Of a stretch of DNA of 64,000 nt, positions 28,921 through 38,930 are shown piece by piece (position 1 is the first letter of the stretch; each line of letters opens with the position of its first letter). Where the stretch lies: positions 1 to 64,000 of the forward strand of contig NZ_LDNM01000012.1 of the NCBI RefSeq assembly GCF_001028135.1. Reading direction: 5' to 3'. The notes beneath the pieces were generated by a model. That model saw nothing but the letters and a program-made list of their open reading frames with translations, had not been told where the DNA came from and did not search any database. The stretch comes from Xenorhabdus griffiniae (GTDB lineage Bacteria; Pseudomonadota; Gammaproteobacteria; Enterobacterales; Enterobacteriaceae). The position numbers and the translations under genes were made by a program.

Positions 28921-29472
28921 ATGACCGCACATCATTATCAACAACTGATTGAAATTTTTGATAATTGCTTTAGCAATGACTATAACACCCGTCTGATAAA
29001 AGGTGATGGTGAGCCGATTTATCGGCCTGTAGATGATGAAGTTAACTATAACCGGATAGTGTTTGCCCACGGTTTTTACGCCAGTGGATTACATGAAATT
29101 TCTCATTGGTGCATTGCGGGTGAAGAGCGTCGCAAACTGATCGATTTTGGTTACTGGTACTGCCCTGATGGGCGTGACGCCCAAACGCAGGAGAAGTTTG
29201 AAAAGGTGGAGATTAAACCACAATCGCTGGAGTGGCTATTCTGTGTAGCGGCGGGATTTCCCTTTAATGTCAGTTGTGACAACCTTGAAGGCGATTTTGA
29301 GCCGGATCGCCTTACTTTTCAGCGGAAAGTGCATGCGCAAGTCATGCAATACCTTGAAAATGGGATACCAGCACGAGCTGCACGCTTTATTCAGGGTCTG
29401 CAATCGTTTTACAATACGCCACCATTAAAAGCAGGGCATTTTCCTTACCCGGAAGATCTCTTTGCTAACTGA
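28921..29472 (+). CDS. epmC: Elongation factor P hydroxylase EpmC
   Basis: EpmC hydroxylates the lysyl-lysine modification of elongation factor P, the last step after EpmA and EpmB. The 183-residue protein has the metal-binding region YASGLHEISHWCIAGEERR and the DFGYWYCPDGRD segment that mark the family. It overlaps the yfcL frame but ends 19 bp before the yfcL ATG I chose. The order yfcA-epmC-yfcL is as in E. coli. Confidence 0.95.
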   Translation: MTAHHYQQLIEIFDNCFSNDYNTRLIKGDGEPIYRPVDDEVNYNRIVFAHGFYASGLHEISHWCIAGEERRKLIDFGYWYCPDGRDAQTQEKFEKVEIKPQSLEWLFCVAAGFPFNVSCDNLEGDFEPDRLTFQRKVHAQVMQYLENGIPARAARFIQGLQSFYNTPPLKAGHFPYPEDLFAN

Positions 29473-29491
29473 AATTGATTTTGAGGAAAAA

Positions 29492-29770
29492 ATGATGCTC
29501 GCAGAGTTTGAAACACGTATTCTGGCGCAAATTGATGATAGGGTTGAACATGCCAGTGATGATGACTTATTTGCTGGTGGTTACCTCCGCGGGCACCTGA
29601 CATTAGCTGTTGCTGAATTAGAGGAAGAAGGCGCGAATACGATTGAACAGCTCCATCAACGTGTTGAAGAAAGCATCTACAAAGCCATTAAAGTGGGAGA
29701 ACTGACTCCCCCTGATCAGGTTTTGGTTTTGGCAACTTGGCAAAAACTGCTGGATGGCGCAAAAGACTAA
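29492..29770 (+). CDS. yfcL: YfcL family protein
   Basis: A 92-residue acidic helical protein of unknown function. ATGATG at 29492 follows GAGG at a good distance and gives MMLAEFETRILAQID, aligned with the start of E. coli YfcL; DRVEHASDDDLFAGGYLRGH is the family signature. It ends the yfcA-epmC-yfcL run, with a terminator at 29798. Confidence 0.92.
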   Translation: MMLAEFETRILAQIDDRVEHASDDDLFAGGYLRGHLTLAVAELEEEGANTIEQLHQRVEESIYKAIKVGELTPPDQVLVLATWQKLLDGAKD

Positions 29771-29797
29771 TTACTTGATATAGAAATAACTTTATTT

Positions 29798-29826
29798 AGG
29801 GCTATGCATATAGCCCTTTATTTTTT
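29798..29826 (+). terminator. Terminator after yfcL
   Basis: AGGGCTAT and ATAGCCCT form an 8-bp stem with a 4-nt loop followed by a T-rich run. Confidence 0.85.
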
Positions 29827-29932
29827 GCTTGAATTGAGTAACTCTCCATCTTCAATGACAAAAATATTCGTAATGCATCTCAATAATGAGAGTAAAGAGT
29901 GATAATTAAATCTTTATTGATCGTTTTATCGT

Positions 29933-29967
29933 AAATATAACGCGCATCTTGAAGTTGGATGGGTATA
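29933..29967 (-). repeat. Partial copy of the ERIC-like repeat
   Basis: Read on the minus strand, 35 bp match the left end of the elements at 26664 and 39823 (TATACCCATCCAACTTCAAG, then ATGCGCGTTATATTT) with few differences. The central GC palindrome and right end are absent. It lies in the gap between yfcL and mnmC, which also holds an 11-bp stem (30034-30064, one G-U pair) 17 bp past the mnmC stop and no gene. Confidence 0.8.
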
Positions 29968-30080
29968 TATATCAAAAAATATCAACTTTAAATGAGGAGC
30001 TACCCAATAAAATAGTGGCTCGAACCGGAGCTTGCATCAGACATAATTTTTCCATGCCTGATGCAACAGAATAAACGGCT

Positions 30081-32129
30081 TCAAGGTTTTTCTGTTCTTA
30101 CTGCTTTGCCGCGTAATAGCTTCCTAACCCAAAAGCGATTTGGGTGTGAAGCCGCTAATGTCTCGTCATCAAGCGGCAGAGGTTCACCGAAAATTTGGCT
30201 GGCTAATAATTCTGCACTTAACGGAGCGGAACATAATCCCCGTGAACCCAACGCACCAAGAATAAATAAGTCTGGGTAACAAGGAGATTCTTCAATCATT
30301 TTATTAGTGTTTATTTGCAGAGATAAATTTGCATATTTATCCATAAGTTCACTGAAAGCAGGAACATTCCCGACCATTGGCATATGATCTCGAATGACAC
30401 AGCGGATACCCTGGCGAGACTTCTCTTCTGAAATGTCAACTTCCTGTGGCCAATCAACATCCGGGAAACATTTTAATAAACGATCTCGGTTTTCTTGTTG
30501 CTCGATAGAAGAATACAGTGTATCCAACTGATTACGTTGATAACTGGCACCGATACAGTGATATTGGTTATTAGGATTAACAGGCGTCATGTAGCCATCG
30601 TAACACAGTACACTTTTCAATTGGCTCAGGCTATCTGTAGTTGGAATATGGCTAACTTGACCGCGAACAGCGGTTACAGGGAGTTTTTTAGTCTGTTCAA
30701 ATTGTGGCAGACAGTGACCATTGGCAATAATGACAACGTTGTGATCCTTGCATTGCAGGTTTTCCTTATGTTCAATCTGCAATTGCCAGCCATTTTCACT
30801 CTGAATGAGCTGAGTTATTTTATGATTAACATAAACCTGCATTCCACGTTGTTCAGCCAGTTTAATTACTGCTTGAGTCAGTTGTGCGGGGTATAACCAA
30901 CCTCCTTGTGGATAGTGAATGCCATCATAATTCACATCTATTCCACTGGCATGGCTTAATTGGTTACGGTTCATACCGAGGGCTATTTCTTCTGGCCACG
31001 TTGTCCGTAGCATTTTGCTAATTTTCTTCGCGCTTTTTTCATCATAAGCTAGTTGGCTGACACCACACCATTGATGGTCAAACGATACATTTTCGTCAAT
31101 TAATTGATCGTACTGACGGCGGGCAAAAGTAAATGCTGATGTAAAGAAGCGTTCTAATGGATCGTCATTACCATTCAGTAAGGGATAAATGGCTCCTTGT
31201 TGATTGCCGGATGCATTTTGGGCCGGTTGTGCATCTTGGCAATATAGTGTGACTTTGGCACCACGGCGCACTAGGGCAAGTGCAGTAAGTGCGCTGGCAA
31301 TACCCCCACCAATGATGGCAATATCATCGGTACAGGTAGCGGCTTTGCGAGAAAACCAGGGTTCATAAGGTAAGTGAAGTGAGCCACCTGATGACGATAG
31401 CGTACCGGTCAACATCTCTCTTTTACGCCCAAAACCTTTAACCTTAGTGACATTAAAGCCTGCGGCTTGCAATCCTCGGCGGACTATTCCGGCGGAGGTA
31501 AAGGTGGCAAACGTACCCTCAGGACGACAAAATTTTGCCATTGCAGCGAACAACTGTTCACTCCACATTTGTGGATTTTTTGCTGGCGCAAAACCATCTA
31601 AAAACCAGGCATCCACTTTCTCTGTCAGGCCTGAACTGATTTTCGGTAATAGATCATTTACATCCCCAAACCAAAGATCCAGAGTGATAGCGCCATTATC
31701 GAGAATTAATCTATGGCAGCCCGCCAGTGCCAAGGGCCATTGTTGGCATAATTGCGCAGAAAATGCCTTAAATTCTGGCCAACGCCGGTGTGCTGTTTTC
31801 AGGTCAGATGGTTTTAATGGGTATTTTTCAAAACTGATATAATGCAGCCGTTTTAATGCAGATTCAGGATATTGTTGTTTAAAATGGGAGAAAGCTCGCC
31901 AAAGTGTCAGGAAATTCAATCCAGTACCGAATCCCGTTTCTGCAATAACACATTCTGGACGGGAGTGTGTATTAAAACGTTGAGGAAAATGATTACCTTT
32001 CAAAAATACATATAATGTTTCTTCCAAGCCATCTTGATTTGAAAAATAAACATCATCAAACTGCTCTGAAATGGGGGTGCCCTGCTCATTCCAGCTTAGG
32101 GTTGCGTTGCTGATAGCGCTGCTTTTCAC
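30081..32129 (-). CDS. mnmC: Bifunctional tRNA modification enzyme MnmC
   Basis: MnmC finishes mnm5s2U34 in tRNA wobble positions: the C-terminal FAD oxidase removes the carboxymethyl group and the N-terminal domain methylates the amine. Residues 1-245 are the SAM methyltransferase ([35 protein letters not shown]). The FAD part starts near residue 272 with [17 protein letters not shown] and has [16 protein letters not shown] close to the end. Length 682 is normal. It is divergent from fabB, as in E. coli. Confidence 0.97.
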   Translation of the reverse strand: MKSSAISNATLSWNEQGTPISEQFDDVYFSNQDGLEETLYVFLKGNHFPQRFNTHSRPECVIAETGFGTGLNFLTLWRAFSHFKQQYPESALKRLHYISFEKYPLKPSDLKTAHRRWPEFKAFSAQLCQQWPLALAGCHRLILDNGAITLDLWFGDVNDLLPKISSGLTEKVDAWFLDGFAPAKNPQMWSEQLFAAMAKFCRPEGTFATFTSAGIVRRGLQAAGFNVTKVKGFGRKREMLTGTLSSSGGSLHLPYEPWFSRKAATCTDDIAIIGGGIASALTALALVRRGAKVTLYCQDAQPAQNASGNQQGAIYPLLNGNDDPLERFFTSAFTFARRQYDQLIDENVSFDHQWCGVSQLAYDEKSAKKISKMLRTTWPEEIALGMNRNQLSHASGIDVNYDGIHYPQGGWLYPAQLTQAVIKLAEQRGMQVYVNHKITQLIQSENGWQLQIEHKENLQCKDHNVVIIANGHCLPQFEQTKKLPVTAVRGQVSHIPTTDSLSQLKSVLCYDGYMTPVNPNNQYHCIGASYQRNQLDTLYSSIEQQENRDRLLKCFPDVDWPQEVDISEEKSRQGIRCVIRDHMPMVGNVPAFSELMDKYANLSLQINTNKMIEESPCYPDLFILGALGSRGLCSAPLSAELLASQIFGEPLPLDDETLAASHPNRFWVRKLLRGKAVRTEKP

Positions 32130-32247
32130 AATAATGCCTGTACTGTTGATAACAATAATAGGTGGATTTTAACGGTCTTCGTTTAGTTGCACCACCCATG
32201 ACAAAGCTTTAACGTTGAGTCAAGATCAATTTTTCTTTGAATTTTTA

Positions 32248-32264
32248 ACCTGATCGGACTTGTT
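32248..32264 (+). promoter_or_regulatory. FadR-like activator site upstream of fabB
   Basis: ACCTGATCGGACTTGTT differs from the FadR consensus ANCTGGTCNGACNNGTT at one fixed position (G to A). It is 70 bp before the fabB start. FadR activates fabB in E. coli from a similar place, next to a FabR palindrome, which is also present here. Confidence 0.7.
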
Positions 32265-32265
32265 C

Positions 32266-32283
32266 AGCTTACAAGTGTAAGCT
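32266..32283 (+). promoter_or_regulatory. FabR-like palindrome upstream of fabB
   Basis: AGCTTACAAGTGTAAGCT has perfect 7-bp arms around AAGT and directly follows the FadR-like site. FabR represses fabA and fabB through a palindrome of this kind in E. coli; the identity here is inferred from position and shape. Confidence 0.6.
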
Positions 32284-32333
32284 AAAGTGCAGGTGAATAA
32301 ATCCCGCAGGTAAACATATTGATGAGGTAAGTA

Positions 32334-33548
32334 ATGAAACGTGCAGTAATCACCGGTCTGGGTATTGTTTCCAGTATTGGTAATAACCAGAAAGAGGTGT
32401 TGGGATCTCTGAAAGAGGGCCGTTCCGGGATAACTTTCTCAGAAAAATTTAAAGAAATGGGCATGCGCAGCCATGTTTGGGGAAATGTAAAACTGGATAC
32501 TGCTGGTTTGATTGACCGCAAAACTTTACGTTTCATGAGTGACGCATCGATTTATGCTTATCTGGCAATGGATGAGGCAATTAAAGATTCCGGCCTGTCC
32601 GATGAACAAGTTTCTAACCTGCGTACTGGATTAGTTGTCGGTTCAGGAGGAGGCTCTCCCTATAACCAAGTCGCAGGTTCAGATGGTATGCGTGCCCGTG
32701 GATTGCGTGGCGTTGGGCCTTATATGGTCACACGGGCAATGGCTTCCGGTGTATCAGCGTGTTTGGCAACACCGTTTAAGATCAAGGGAGTCAACTACTC
32801 CATCAGTTCTGCCTGTTCAACCTCTGCACATTGCATCGGCCATGCCGTTGAATTAATCCAACTCGGTAAGCAGGATATTATTTTTGCCGGCGGTGGTGAA
32901 GAATTAAGCTGGGAAATGGCTTGTGAATTTGATGCAATGGGGGCACTGTCCACTAAATATAATGAAACACCGGAACAAGCCTCCCGTACTTATGATCAAA
33001 ACCGCGATGGTTTCGTGATCGCGGGTGGTGGCGGTATTGTGGTTGTTGAAGAATTAGAGCACGCCTTAGCCCGTGGTGCGCATATTTATGCTGAAATTAT
33101 CGGTTACGGGGCAAATTCAGATGGCGCAGATATGGTCGCTCCTTCTGGAGAAGGCGCTGTGCGTTGTATGAAGATAGCATTAGATGGTGTTGAGGGTGGA
33201 ATCGATTACATCAATACCCACGGAACTTCGACACCAGTTGGTGATTTGAAAGAGTTGGAAGCCATTAGAGAGGTTTTTGGTGACAATACACCTGCCATTT
33301 CCGCCACTAAAGCGATGACAGGGCATTCATTGGGTGCAGCAGGTGCCCATGAAGCGATTTATAGCCTGTTGATGTTGGAGCATGGCATTATTGCACCAAG
33401 CATTAATATTGAAGACCTGGATGAAAAAGCACAGGGCATGAATATTATTACTGAACCCACCAAACGCGAGCTAAGGACAGTGATGTCCAATAGCTTCGGG
33501 TTCGGTGGTACAAATGCATCCCTGGTGATGCGCAAGTATTCAAACTGA
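32334..33548 (+). CDS. fabB: Beta-ketoacyl-ACP synthase I FabB
   Basis: FabB condenses malonyl-ACP with acyl chains and is needed for unsaturated fatty acids. The nucleophile is Cys161 ([10 protein letters not shown]); the two catalytic His are in [11 protein letters not shown] and [14 protein letters not shown]; the end shows [13 protein letters not shown]. Length 404 as in E. coli. The ATG has GAGG upstream. FadR- and FabR-like sites precede it. Confidence 0.98.
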   Translation: MKRAVITGLGIVSSIGNNQKEVLGSLKEGRSGITFSEKFKEMGMRSHVWGNVKLDTAGLIDRKTLRFMSDASIYAYLAMDEAIKDSGLSDEQVSNLRTGLVVGSGGGSPYNQVAGSDGMRARGLRGVGPYMVTRAMASGVSACLATPFKIKGVNYSISSACSTSAHCIGHAVELIQLGKQDIIFAGGGEELSWEMACEFDAMGALSTKYNETPEQASRTYDQNRDGFVIAGGGGIVVVEELEHALARGAHIYAEIIGYGANSDGADMVAPSGEGAVRCMKIALDGVEGGIDYINTHGTSTPVGDLKELEAIREVFGDNTPAISATKAMTGHSLGAAGAHEAIYSLLMLEHGIIAPSINIEDLDEKAQGMNIITEPTKRELRTVMSNSFGFGGTNASLVMRKYSN

Positions 33549-33570
33549 TTTTTTAAGTAATAAAAAATTT

Positions 33571-33608
33571 ATAGCCAATCCATTGATTATGTGGATTGGC
33601 TATTTTTA
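33571..33608. terminator. Bidirectional terminator between fabB and tctA
   Basis: ATAGCCAATCCA and TGGATTGGCTAT form a perfect 12-bp stem with a 9-nt loop; T-runs occur on both sides, serving the convergent genes. Confidence 0.85.
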
Positions 33609-35117
33609 TTAAGGCGCCGCTATTTTATGGCGGCGTTTATTAATGATGCGCAGAATGGGCGGAATAACAATGACCAATACCGCCAGAATCAGCAAAACTT
33701 GTGTGATAGTACTACTCCATAAGATCTCAAAATCTCCATTGCTGATTGAGAGTGCCCGTCGTAGGTTTTGTTCCAGCATTTCGCCTAAGACGAAACCTAA
33801 AATCAGTGGTGACATTGGGAAATTCATTTTTCGCAGTATATAGCCGAAAACACCTAACCCGACCATCAACATAAGGTCAAAAGTGGTACTGTGGATGGCG
33901 TATACGCCAACTGCGGAAACGATGGCTATTGAAGGAACCAAAAACCACATTGGGATACTCAACATACGGGTAAATAGCCCAATCATCGGGATGTTCATGA
34001 TCAGTAACAAAATATTGGCGATCAACAAAGCAGCAATAAGCCCCCAGACAATATCAGGTTGCTCGGTGAACATGGTAGGACCGGGAGTGATGTTATAAAG
34101 TGTCAAAGCGCCCAGCATCACAGCGGTTGTACCTGAACCGGGGACACCGAGAGTCAGCATAGGAATAAATGAACCACAGGCTGATGCGTTATTGGCGGCC
34201 TCCGGTGCAGCGACACCGCGGATATCACCTTTACCAAATGAATCACTGTTACCACTGATCCGTTTTTCTGTCATGTAGGTTATTGCACTGGCGATTGTCG
34301 CCCCTGCACCGGGTAATATTCCCACAAAAAAGCCAATCACTGATGAGCGTAAGGTTGGTCCTGCACACGCTGCCGCTTCTTTCCGATTGAATAGCAAACG
34401 CCCTGTCTGGCGAATGACTTTTTGCCCCGCAGAAGTACTCTCCAGCATCAATAAAATTTCACTGACGGAAAATAGCCCAATGACGACAACAATAAATTGA
34501 ATACCATCGGAGAGGTGCACGTTATTAAAGGTGAAACGATAAACGCCGGTATTAGCATCAACGCCCACGGTTGCTAAGGCCAAACCGATTAAGGCGGCAA
34601 GGAGTGATTTTATGGGATTTTGACTCATCATGCTGCCGAGGCAAGCAATGGCAAATACCATGAGTGCAAAGTACTCAGCAGGCCCGAATGCTAAAGACCA
34701 CTGTGCTAAAAGTGGAGCAAATAAAATGATACCCATGATAGCCAAAAGTGAACCACAAAACGAACTCACAGCAGAGATAGAGAGTGCAACCCCCGCGCGT
34801 CCCTGTTTTGCCATCGGGTAACCATCAAGCGTTGTCATAATGGCAGCGGCATCTCCCGGTACATTCAGTAATATTGAAGAGATACGGCCGCCATACTCAC
34901 AACCAATGTAGACAGTTGCTAATAAAATCAGGGCAGATTCAGCGGGTAATTTTAACGCAAAAGCCAATGGCAGCAGGATCGCCACCCCATTTATGGGACC
35001 AAGACCAGGCAGTAACCCAACAACAGTCCCGATAAAACAGCCGACTAATGCAATGACCAGGTTTTTAGGTACTAATGCGACTTCAAAACCATGGAGCAGA
35101 TATATCCAAGTATCCAT
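33609..35117 (-). CDS. tctA: Tripartite tricarboxylate transporter large subunit TctA
   Basis: The large membrane subunit (502 residues, about 12 membrane segments) of a TctABC system that imports citrate or related tricarboxylates by ion symport. The family signatures LLPGLGPINGVAILLPL near residue 40 and GILPGAGATIASAITYMTEK in the second half are present, with a proline/glycine-rich SFIPMLTLGVPGSG between. It is last in the minus-strand order tctC-tctB-tctA, as in Salmonella. Confidence 0.95.
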   Translation of the reverse strand: MDTWIYLLHGFEVALVPKNLVIALVGCFIGTVVGLLPGLGPINGVAILLPLAFALKLPAESALILLATVYIGCEYGGRISSILLNVPGDAAAIMTTLDGYPMAKQGRAGVALSISAVSSFCGSLLAIMGIILFAPLLAQWSLAFGPAEYFALMVFAIACLGSMMSQNPIKSLLAALIGLALATVGVDANTGVYRFTFNNVHLSDGIQFIVVVIGLFSVSEILLMLESTSAGQKVIRQTGRLLFNRKEAAACAGPTLRSSVIGFFVGILPGAGATIASAITYMTEKRISGNSDSFGKGDIRGVAAPEAANNASACGSFIPMLTLGVPGSGTTAVMLGALTLYNITPGPTMFTEQPDIVWGLIAALLIANILLLIMNIPMIGLFTRMLSIPMWFLVPSIAIVSAVGVYAIHSTTFDLMLMVGLGVFGYILRKMNFPMSPLILGFVLGEMLEQNLRRALSISNGDFEILWSSTITQVLLILAVLVIVIPPILRIINKRRHKIAAP

Positions 35118-35127
35118 TGTTGTCTCC

Positions 35128-35559
35128 TTAGCTGAACCAACTGCCGACGGGCAGGGTGACCTCTAACAAACGGTCAAAGGCAAAAAAGAGCGAAATACCG
35201 AGAAATACACCAGAAAAAATCGCTGTAAGGAGCGTGGCGTTAAAGAGTCGTGCCACACTGATAGTCAATAACGTGGTTGCGAGTGGAAAACCCAACCACT
35301 CAAATGACCATGCATAAATGGCTAGTGTGGCAATTAATAAAACTAAGCGACGTAACACGTGTGGTGTCGGCCAGCAAACAGGGTCAGGTTTTTTAAACAG
35401 CAACAGTAACGCACAGAGTGCCATCAATGAAATAATAGCAATTGGAAATGGACGAGGACCCAGAGGTTCATAGCTATATTCACTATGGATACCCCATCCA
35501 GTCACCAACCCGATTCCACATAGCACCAGCCATACAGTAGCAAAGATACGATCGCTCAT
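35128..35559 (-). CDS. tctB: Tripartite tricarboxylate transporter small subunit TctB
   Basis: The small membrane subunit: 143 residues with four predicted membrane segments, for example IFATVWLVLCGIGLVTGWG and LVLLIATLAIYAWSF. The sequence is poorly conserved in this family; the call rests on size, membrane layout and position 10 bp before tctA and 13 bp after tctC. Confidence 0.92.
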   Translation of the reverse strand: MSDRIFATVWLVLCGIGLVTGWGIHSEYSYEPLGPRPFPIAIISLMALCALLLLFKKPDPVCWPTPHVLRRLVLLIATLAIYAWSFEWLGFPLATTLLTISVARLFNATLLTAIFSGVFLGISLFFAFDRLLEVTLPVGSWFS

Positions 35560-35572
35560 GATGCTATCCCTG

Positions 35573-36547
35573 TTATTTTGCTAAACCAAAGGATTTGGCC
35601 ATTTCATGGTATTGAATAACTTGTTTTTTCACATAGTCATCCAGCTCTTTGCCCGTCATATTAAATTCAAATAACCCGCGCAGTTCACGTTGTTTTTTGA
35701 ATTCGTCAGTTTGTTGGAGTTTTTTAAAGGTATCTACCCACCATTGATATTGTTCATCAGAAACTTTGGGTCCCATATAAAAACCGCGAATAATTGGCCA
35801 AACAAGGTCATAACCCTGTTCTTTTGCTGTTGGAATTTTTGCTAGATCGCCGTCTAAGCGTTTATCGGCATAAACAGCAAGTATGCGAATTTTATCGCCA
35901 CTAAGATAAGGTAACGTTTCACTGAGATCACCGGATACGACTTGGATATGATTACCCAACAGGGCAGTGATAGGTTCACCGCCACCTTCAAACGCGACAT
36001 AGCGCATTTTGCGGGGATCAACCCCCACCTTTTTGGCCAGTAATGCGGTTTTCATCCAGTCTTGACTACCGATGGAAGCACCTGCGCCAAACACAATACT
36101 ATCAGGCGCTTTTTTAAACGCCGCCAGCAAATCTGTCAGCGTCTTGTAAGGCGAGTCATTGCGTACAGCAATCATGCCGTAGTCTGTGCCGACACTGGCG
36201 AGCCAGCGTACATCATTGACGTTGTAGCGACCAAATTTGCCTTGTGCAAGATTCAATAAGGAACCGCCGGAAAAGGCAACGACAGTACCGGGTTCCGCAG
36301 GCCGTTGAGCAATAATGGCATTATAAGCAACCGCGCCGACACCGCCGGGCATAAATGTCACCCGCATGGGAGAATCGATAGTTTTAGTTTCTAACAGTGA
36401 AATTTGGATGAGTTTGCAGGTTAAATCAAAGCCTCCGCCAGGTTTGGCGGGTGCAATACATTCGGTTCTATTGGGAGCAGGAGTTGCAAAAGCGCAGGCA
36501 CAAATAAACAGGCTTGCAGCGGTTAATAATGTTTTAAAAGTTCTCAT
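35573..36547 (-). CDS. tctC: Tricarboxylate-binding periplasmic protein TctC
   Basis: The periplasmic binding protein of the Tct system (Bug family). Residues 1-22 are a signal peptide (FKTLLTAASLFICACAFATP). ECIAPAKPGGGFDLTC is the typical N-terminal ligand loop and FMPGGVGAVAYN the second; the end EMAKSFGLAK is family-like. Length 324. It starts the leftward operon and is divergent from tctD, so the 284-bp gap 36548-36831 should hold both promoters; I see no repeat there clear enough to call a TctD site. Confidence 0.95.
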   Translation of the reverse strand: MRTFKTLLTAASLFICACAFATPAPNRTECIAPAKPGGGFDLTCKLIQISLLETKTIDSPMRVTFMPGGVGAVAYNAIIAQRPAEPGTVVAFSGGSLLNLAQGKFGRYNVNDVRWLASVGTDYGMIAVRNDSPYKTLTDLLAAFKKAPDSIVFGAGASIGSQDWMKTALLAKKVGVDPRKMRYVAFEGGGEPITALLGNHIQVVSGDLSETLPYLSGDKIRILAVYADKRLDGDLAKIPTAKEQGYDLVWPIIRGFYMGPKVSDEQYQWWVDTFKKLQQTDEFKKQRELRGLFEFNMTGKELDDYVKKQVIQYHEMAKSFGLAK

Positions 36548-36831
36548 TTTTATTCCTCACATAGCACCAGTAAAGGAGATGAATGACAAATTTCTGGTGC
36601 ATGTTCATTTATAGAAATGAAACCTTTCAATTACCTTTCATTAACAACAAAAGTTGTCTGGATGTGATTTCAATCGCTTAATTTGCGTAGTGTTTTACAT
36701 GATTTTGTTAATTAATTGTTTGCATTCATGTTTTTTGTTAACCCCTAAGCAATTGCTAAATCTTAATATTGCAATTATGTGATATCTCCGCTTTATTTCT
36801 CTGGTTAATTTTTGACAATAGGTATTATTCA

Positions 36832-37497
36832 ATGCGGCTATTATTGGTTGAAGATCACTCAGAATTATCACATTGGTTACAGAAGGCATTGAATAATGCT
36901 GGGTTTGTGGTGGATCTGGCGCAAGATGGTATTGTGGCAGATCAGCTTTTGCAGACTGAAAATTATGCGTTGTTGATTCTGGATGTGGCCTTACCCAGAT
37001 TAGATGGTTTGTCTCTGTTATCACGGCTGCGTAAGCGTGGTCAAAACTTACCCGTGTTGTTATTGACGGCTAAAACAGAGGTTACGGATCGTGTGAAAGG
37101 ATTGAATTCCGGTGCCGATGATTACCTGACTAAGCCTTTTGATTTTCAGGAATTGGAAGCCCGTATTCGTGCATTGTTACGCCGTAGTTCAGCTATACCA
37201 CAAGAAGCACAGAAATTTGGTTCATTAGCTTATGAAGGCGAAGGGTATTTTGTACTGAACAATGTACTGCTGGCACTGACACCCAGAGAATTGTCTGTTT
37301 TAACAACACTATTTTATCGTCGGGGGCGTCCGGTCTCTAAACAGCAACTGTTTGAGCAAGTGTTTTCTCTATCGGATGAGGCAAATCCACAAAGCATAGA
37401 GCTATATGTTCATCGGTTGCGGAAAAAATTAATCGACAGTGATGTAGAAATCAGGACATTACGTGGATTGGGATATCGATTGGAGCGGCTGGCATAA
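36832..37497 (+). CDS. tctD: Response regulator TctD
   Basis: An OmpR-family response regulator (221 residues) that in Salmonella controls tctCBA. The receiver domain has the acidic pair (VEDH), the phospho-acceptor Asp in LLILDVALPRLDGL and Lys in LTKPFDFQEL; the C-terminal winged helix includes LTPRELSVLTTLFYRRGRP and SIELYVHRLRKKL. I use the ATG at 36832 (MRLLLVEDHSEL), not an upstream ATG. Its stop overlaps the tctE start. Confidence 0.94.
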   Translation: MRLLLVEDHSELSHWLQKALNNAGFVVDLAQDGIVADQLLQTENYALLILDVALPRLDGLSLLSRLRKRGQNLPVLLLTAKTEVTDRVKGLNSGADDYLTKPFDFQELEARIRALLRRSSAIPQEAQKFGSLAYEGEGYFVLNNVLLALTPRELSVLTTLFYRRGRPVSKQQLFEQVFSLSDEANPQSIELYVHRLRKKLIDSDVEIRTLRGLGYRLERLA

Positions 37498-38930
37498 TGA
37501 AGTATCTGAAAGTACCGCGATCGTTATTCCACCAATTATTGCTGTTTCTGGGCGTCCCTTTACTATTATTGGGTTGTGTTTCTGTTTATAGCCAGTATAT
37601 CGGTGTGAAAAATGCGGCTATGCTGGCTTATGACAGAACACTGCTTGCTTCAGCAAGAACAGTCGCTGAACGTTTGACTGTCAGAGAGCAAAATTTGCTC
37701 GTTGATGTACCTTATGTTGTTTTGGACAGTTTCGAACGCAATACAAATGATCGCCTGTACTATCAGGTCATATCGCCGAAAGGCAAGACGATTTCCGGTT
37801 ATGACGACCTCCCGCGAATACCGCAGAACGTCCAGCGTTCACCCTTGTATACGGCACTGGCTTATTTTTATGATGCGGAATATCAGGGGCAGCCTATACG
37901 AGTAGTGGGGTTATACCAACCCGTCAATGAAGGCAACATAATGGGGATGGCATTGATATTGGTGGCGGAAACTGTATCTTCCCGCCAATATATGGCTCAA
38001 CAGTTACTGCTGTCTTCGCTGGTTAATCAGGGGACGGTCGTATTGTTGACATTACTCCTTGCTTACATTCTGCTCAGGCTCCTGCTGAAACCGTTGCGGA
38101 AGCTTTCAGGCATTATGAGCCTCCGTTCTGCTAATGATCTAACACCATTACCAAATATTTTACCGTGGTCCGAACTTGTTCCCTTACTGCACTCGCTTAA
38201 CCGATATATTGGGCGGTTGGGTTTAATGGTTGAACGCCAGGAGCGATTCAGTGCGGATGCTTCTCATCAACTGAGAACCCCTTTAGCGGTATTGAAAACA
38301 CAAGTTGCGGTAGCACGTGGCAACCCGGCTTCAGAACAGCGGGATAGCATACTGACGGCAATTGATAAGAGTTTGGATAATATGATCTTGCTGACTGATC
38401 GTCTGCTGCAACTTTCACAACTTAGAGTGCATGAAAAAGAGGCAATACAAAATTATCAGCCGGTCAATATCGTGGCGCTGTTGCAACAAGTCTGCTTTTC
38501 TCGCTTACAGCAGGCAGAAAGCAAAAACATTGACTTAGGTTACGAAGGGGAAGATGCCTTAGGGATCAGAGGCGATCCGCTATTGTTAGCCGAAATGTGC
38601 GCTAACTTGCTGGACAATGCCATCAAATATACCCCGCAAATGGGAGTGGTAACGGGAAGGGTGAGTATAATGCCAGATAAAAAACACGCTTGCCTTGAGA
38701 TCGATGATTCAGGGTCGGGTATCGCCCAGGAAGATATTCATCAATCGCTAATGGCATTTAACCGTTTGGACAACGCCGCCGGGCTGGAGGGGGCAGGATT
38801 AGGGCTGACTATTGTTAAAGAAATTTGCCAGTATCACCGTGCCACTCTCCAGCTTTTACCCAGTGAGGTATTGGGGGGATTATTGGTAAGAATTGTGTTC
38901 AGGCTTTCTGCGTGTGAGCGGGATGCGTAA
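37497..38930 (+). CDS. tctE: Sensor histidine kinase TctE
   Basis: The sensor partner of TctD: 477 residues with membrane segments near residues 10-30 and 165-195, a periplasmic sensor part between, a short HAMP-like stretch and the kinase core. The phospho-accepting His is in SADASHQLRTPLAVLK, the N box in LLDNAIKYTP and the G boxes in DDSGSGIAQED and GLGLTIVKEI. It overlaps tctD by one base. The 3' end overlaps the convergent EamA gene by 51 bp. Confidence 0.94.
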   Translation: MKYLKVPRSLFHQLLLFLGVPLLLLGCVSVYSQYIGVKNAAMLAYDRTLLASARTVAERLTVREQNLLVDVPYVVLDSFERNTNDRLYYQVISPKGKTISGYDDLPRIPQNVQRSPLYTALAYFYDAEYQGQPIRVVGLYQPVNEGNIMGMALILVAETVSSRQYMAQQLLLSSLVNQGTVVLLTLLLAYILLRLLLKPLRKLSGIMSLRSANDLTPLPNILPWSELVPLLHSLNRYIGRLGLMVERQERFSADASHQLRTPLAVLKTQVAVARGNPASEQRDSILTAIDKSLDNMILLTDRLLQLSQLRVHEKEAIQNYQPVNIVALLQQVCFSRLQQAESKNIDLGYEGEDALGIRGDPLLLAEMCANLLDNAIKYTPQMGVVTGRVSIMPDKKHACLEIDDSGSGIAQEDIHQSLMAFNRLDNAAGLEGAGLGLTIVKEICQYHRATLQLLPSEVLGGLLVRIVFRLSACERDA

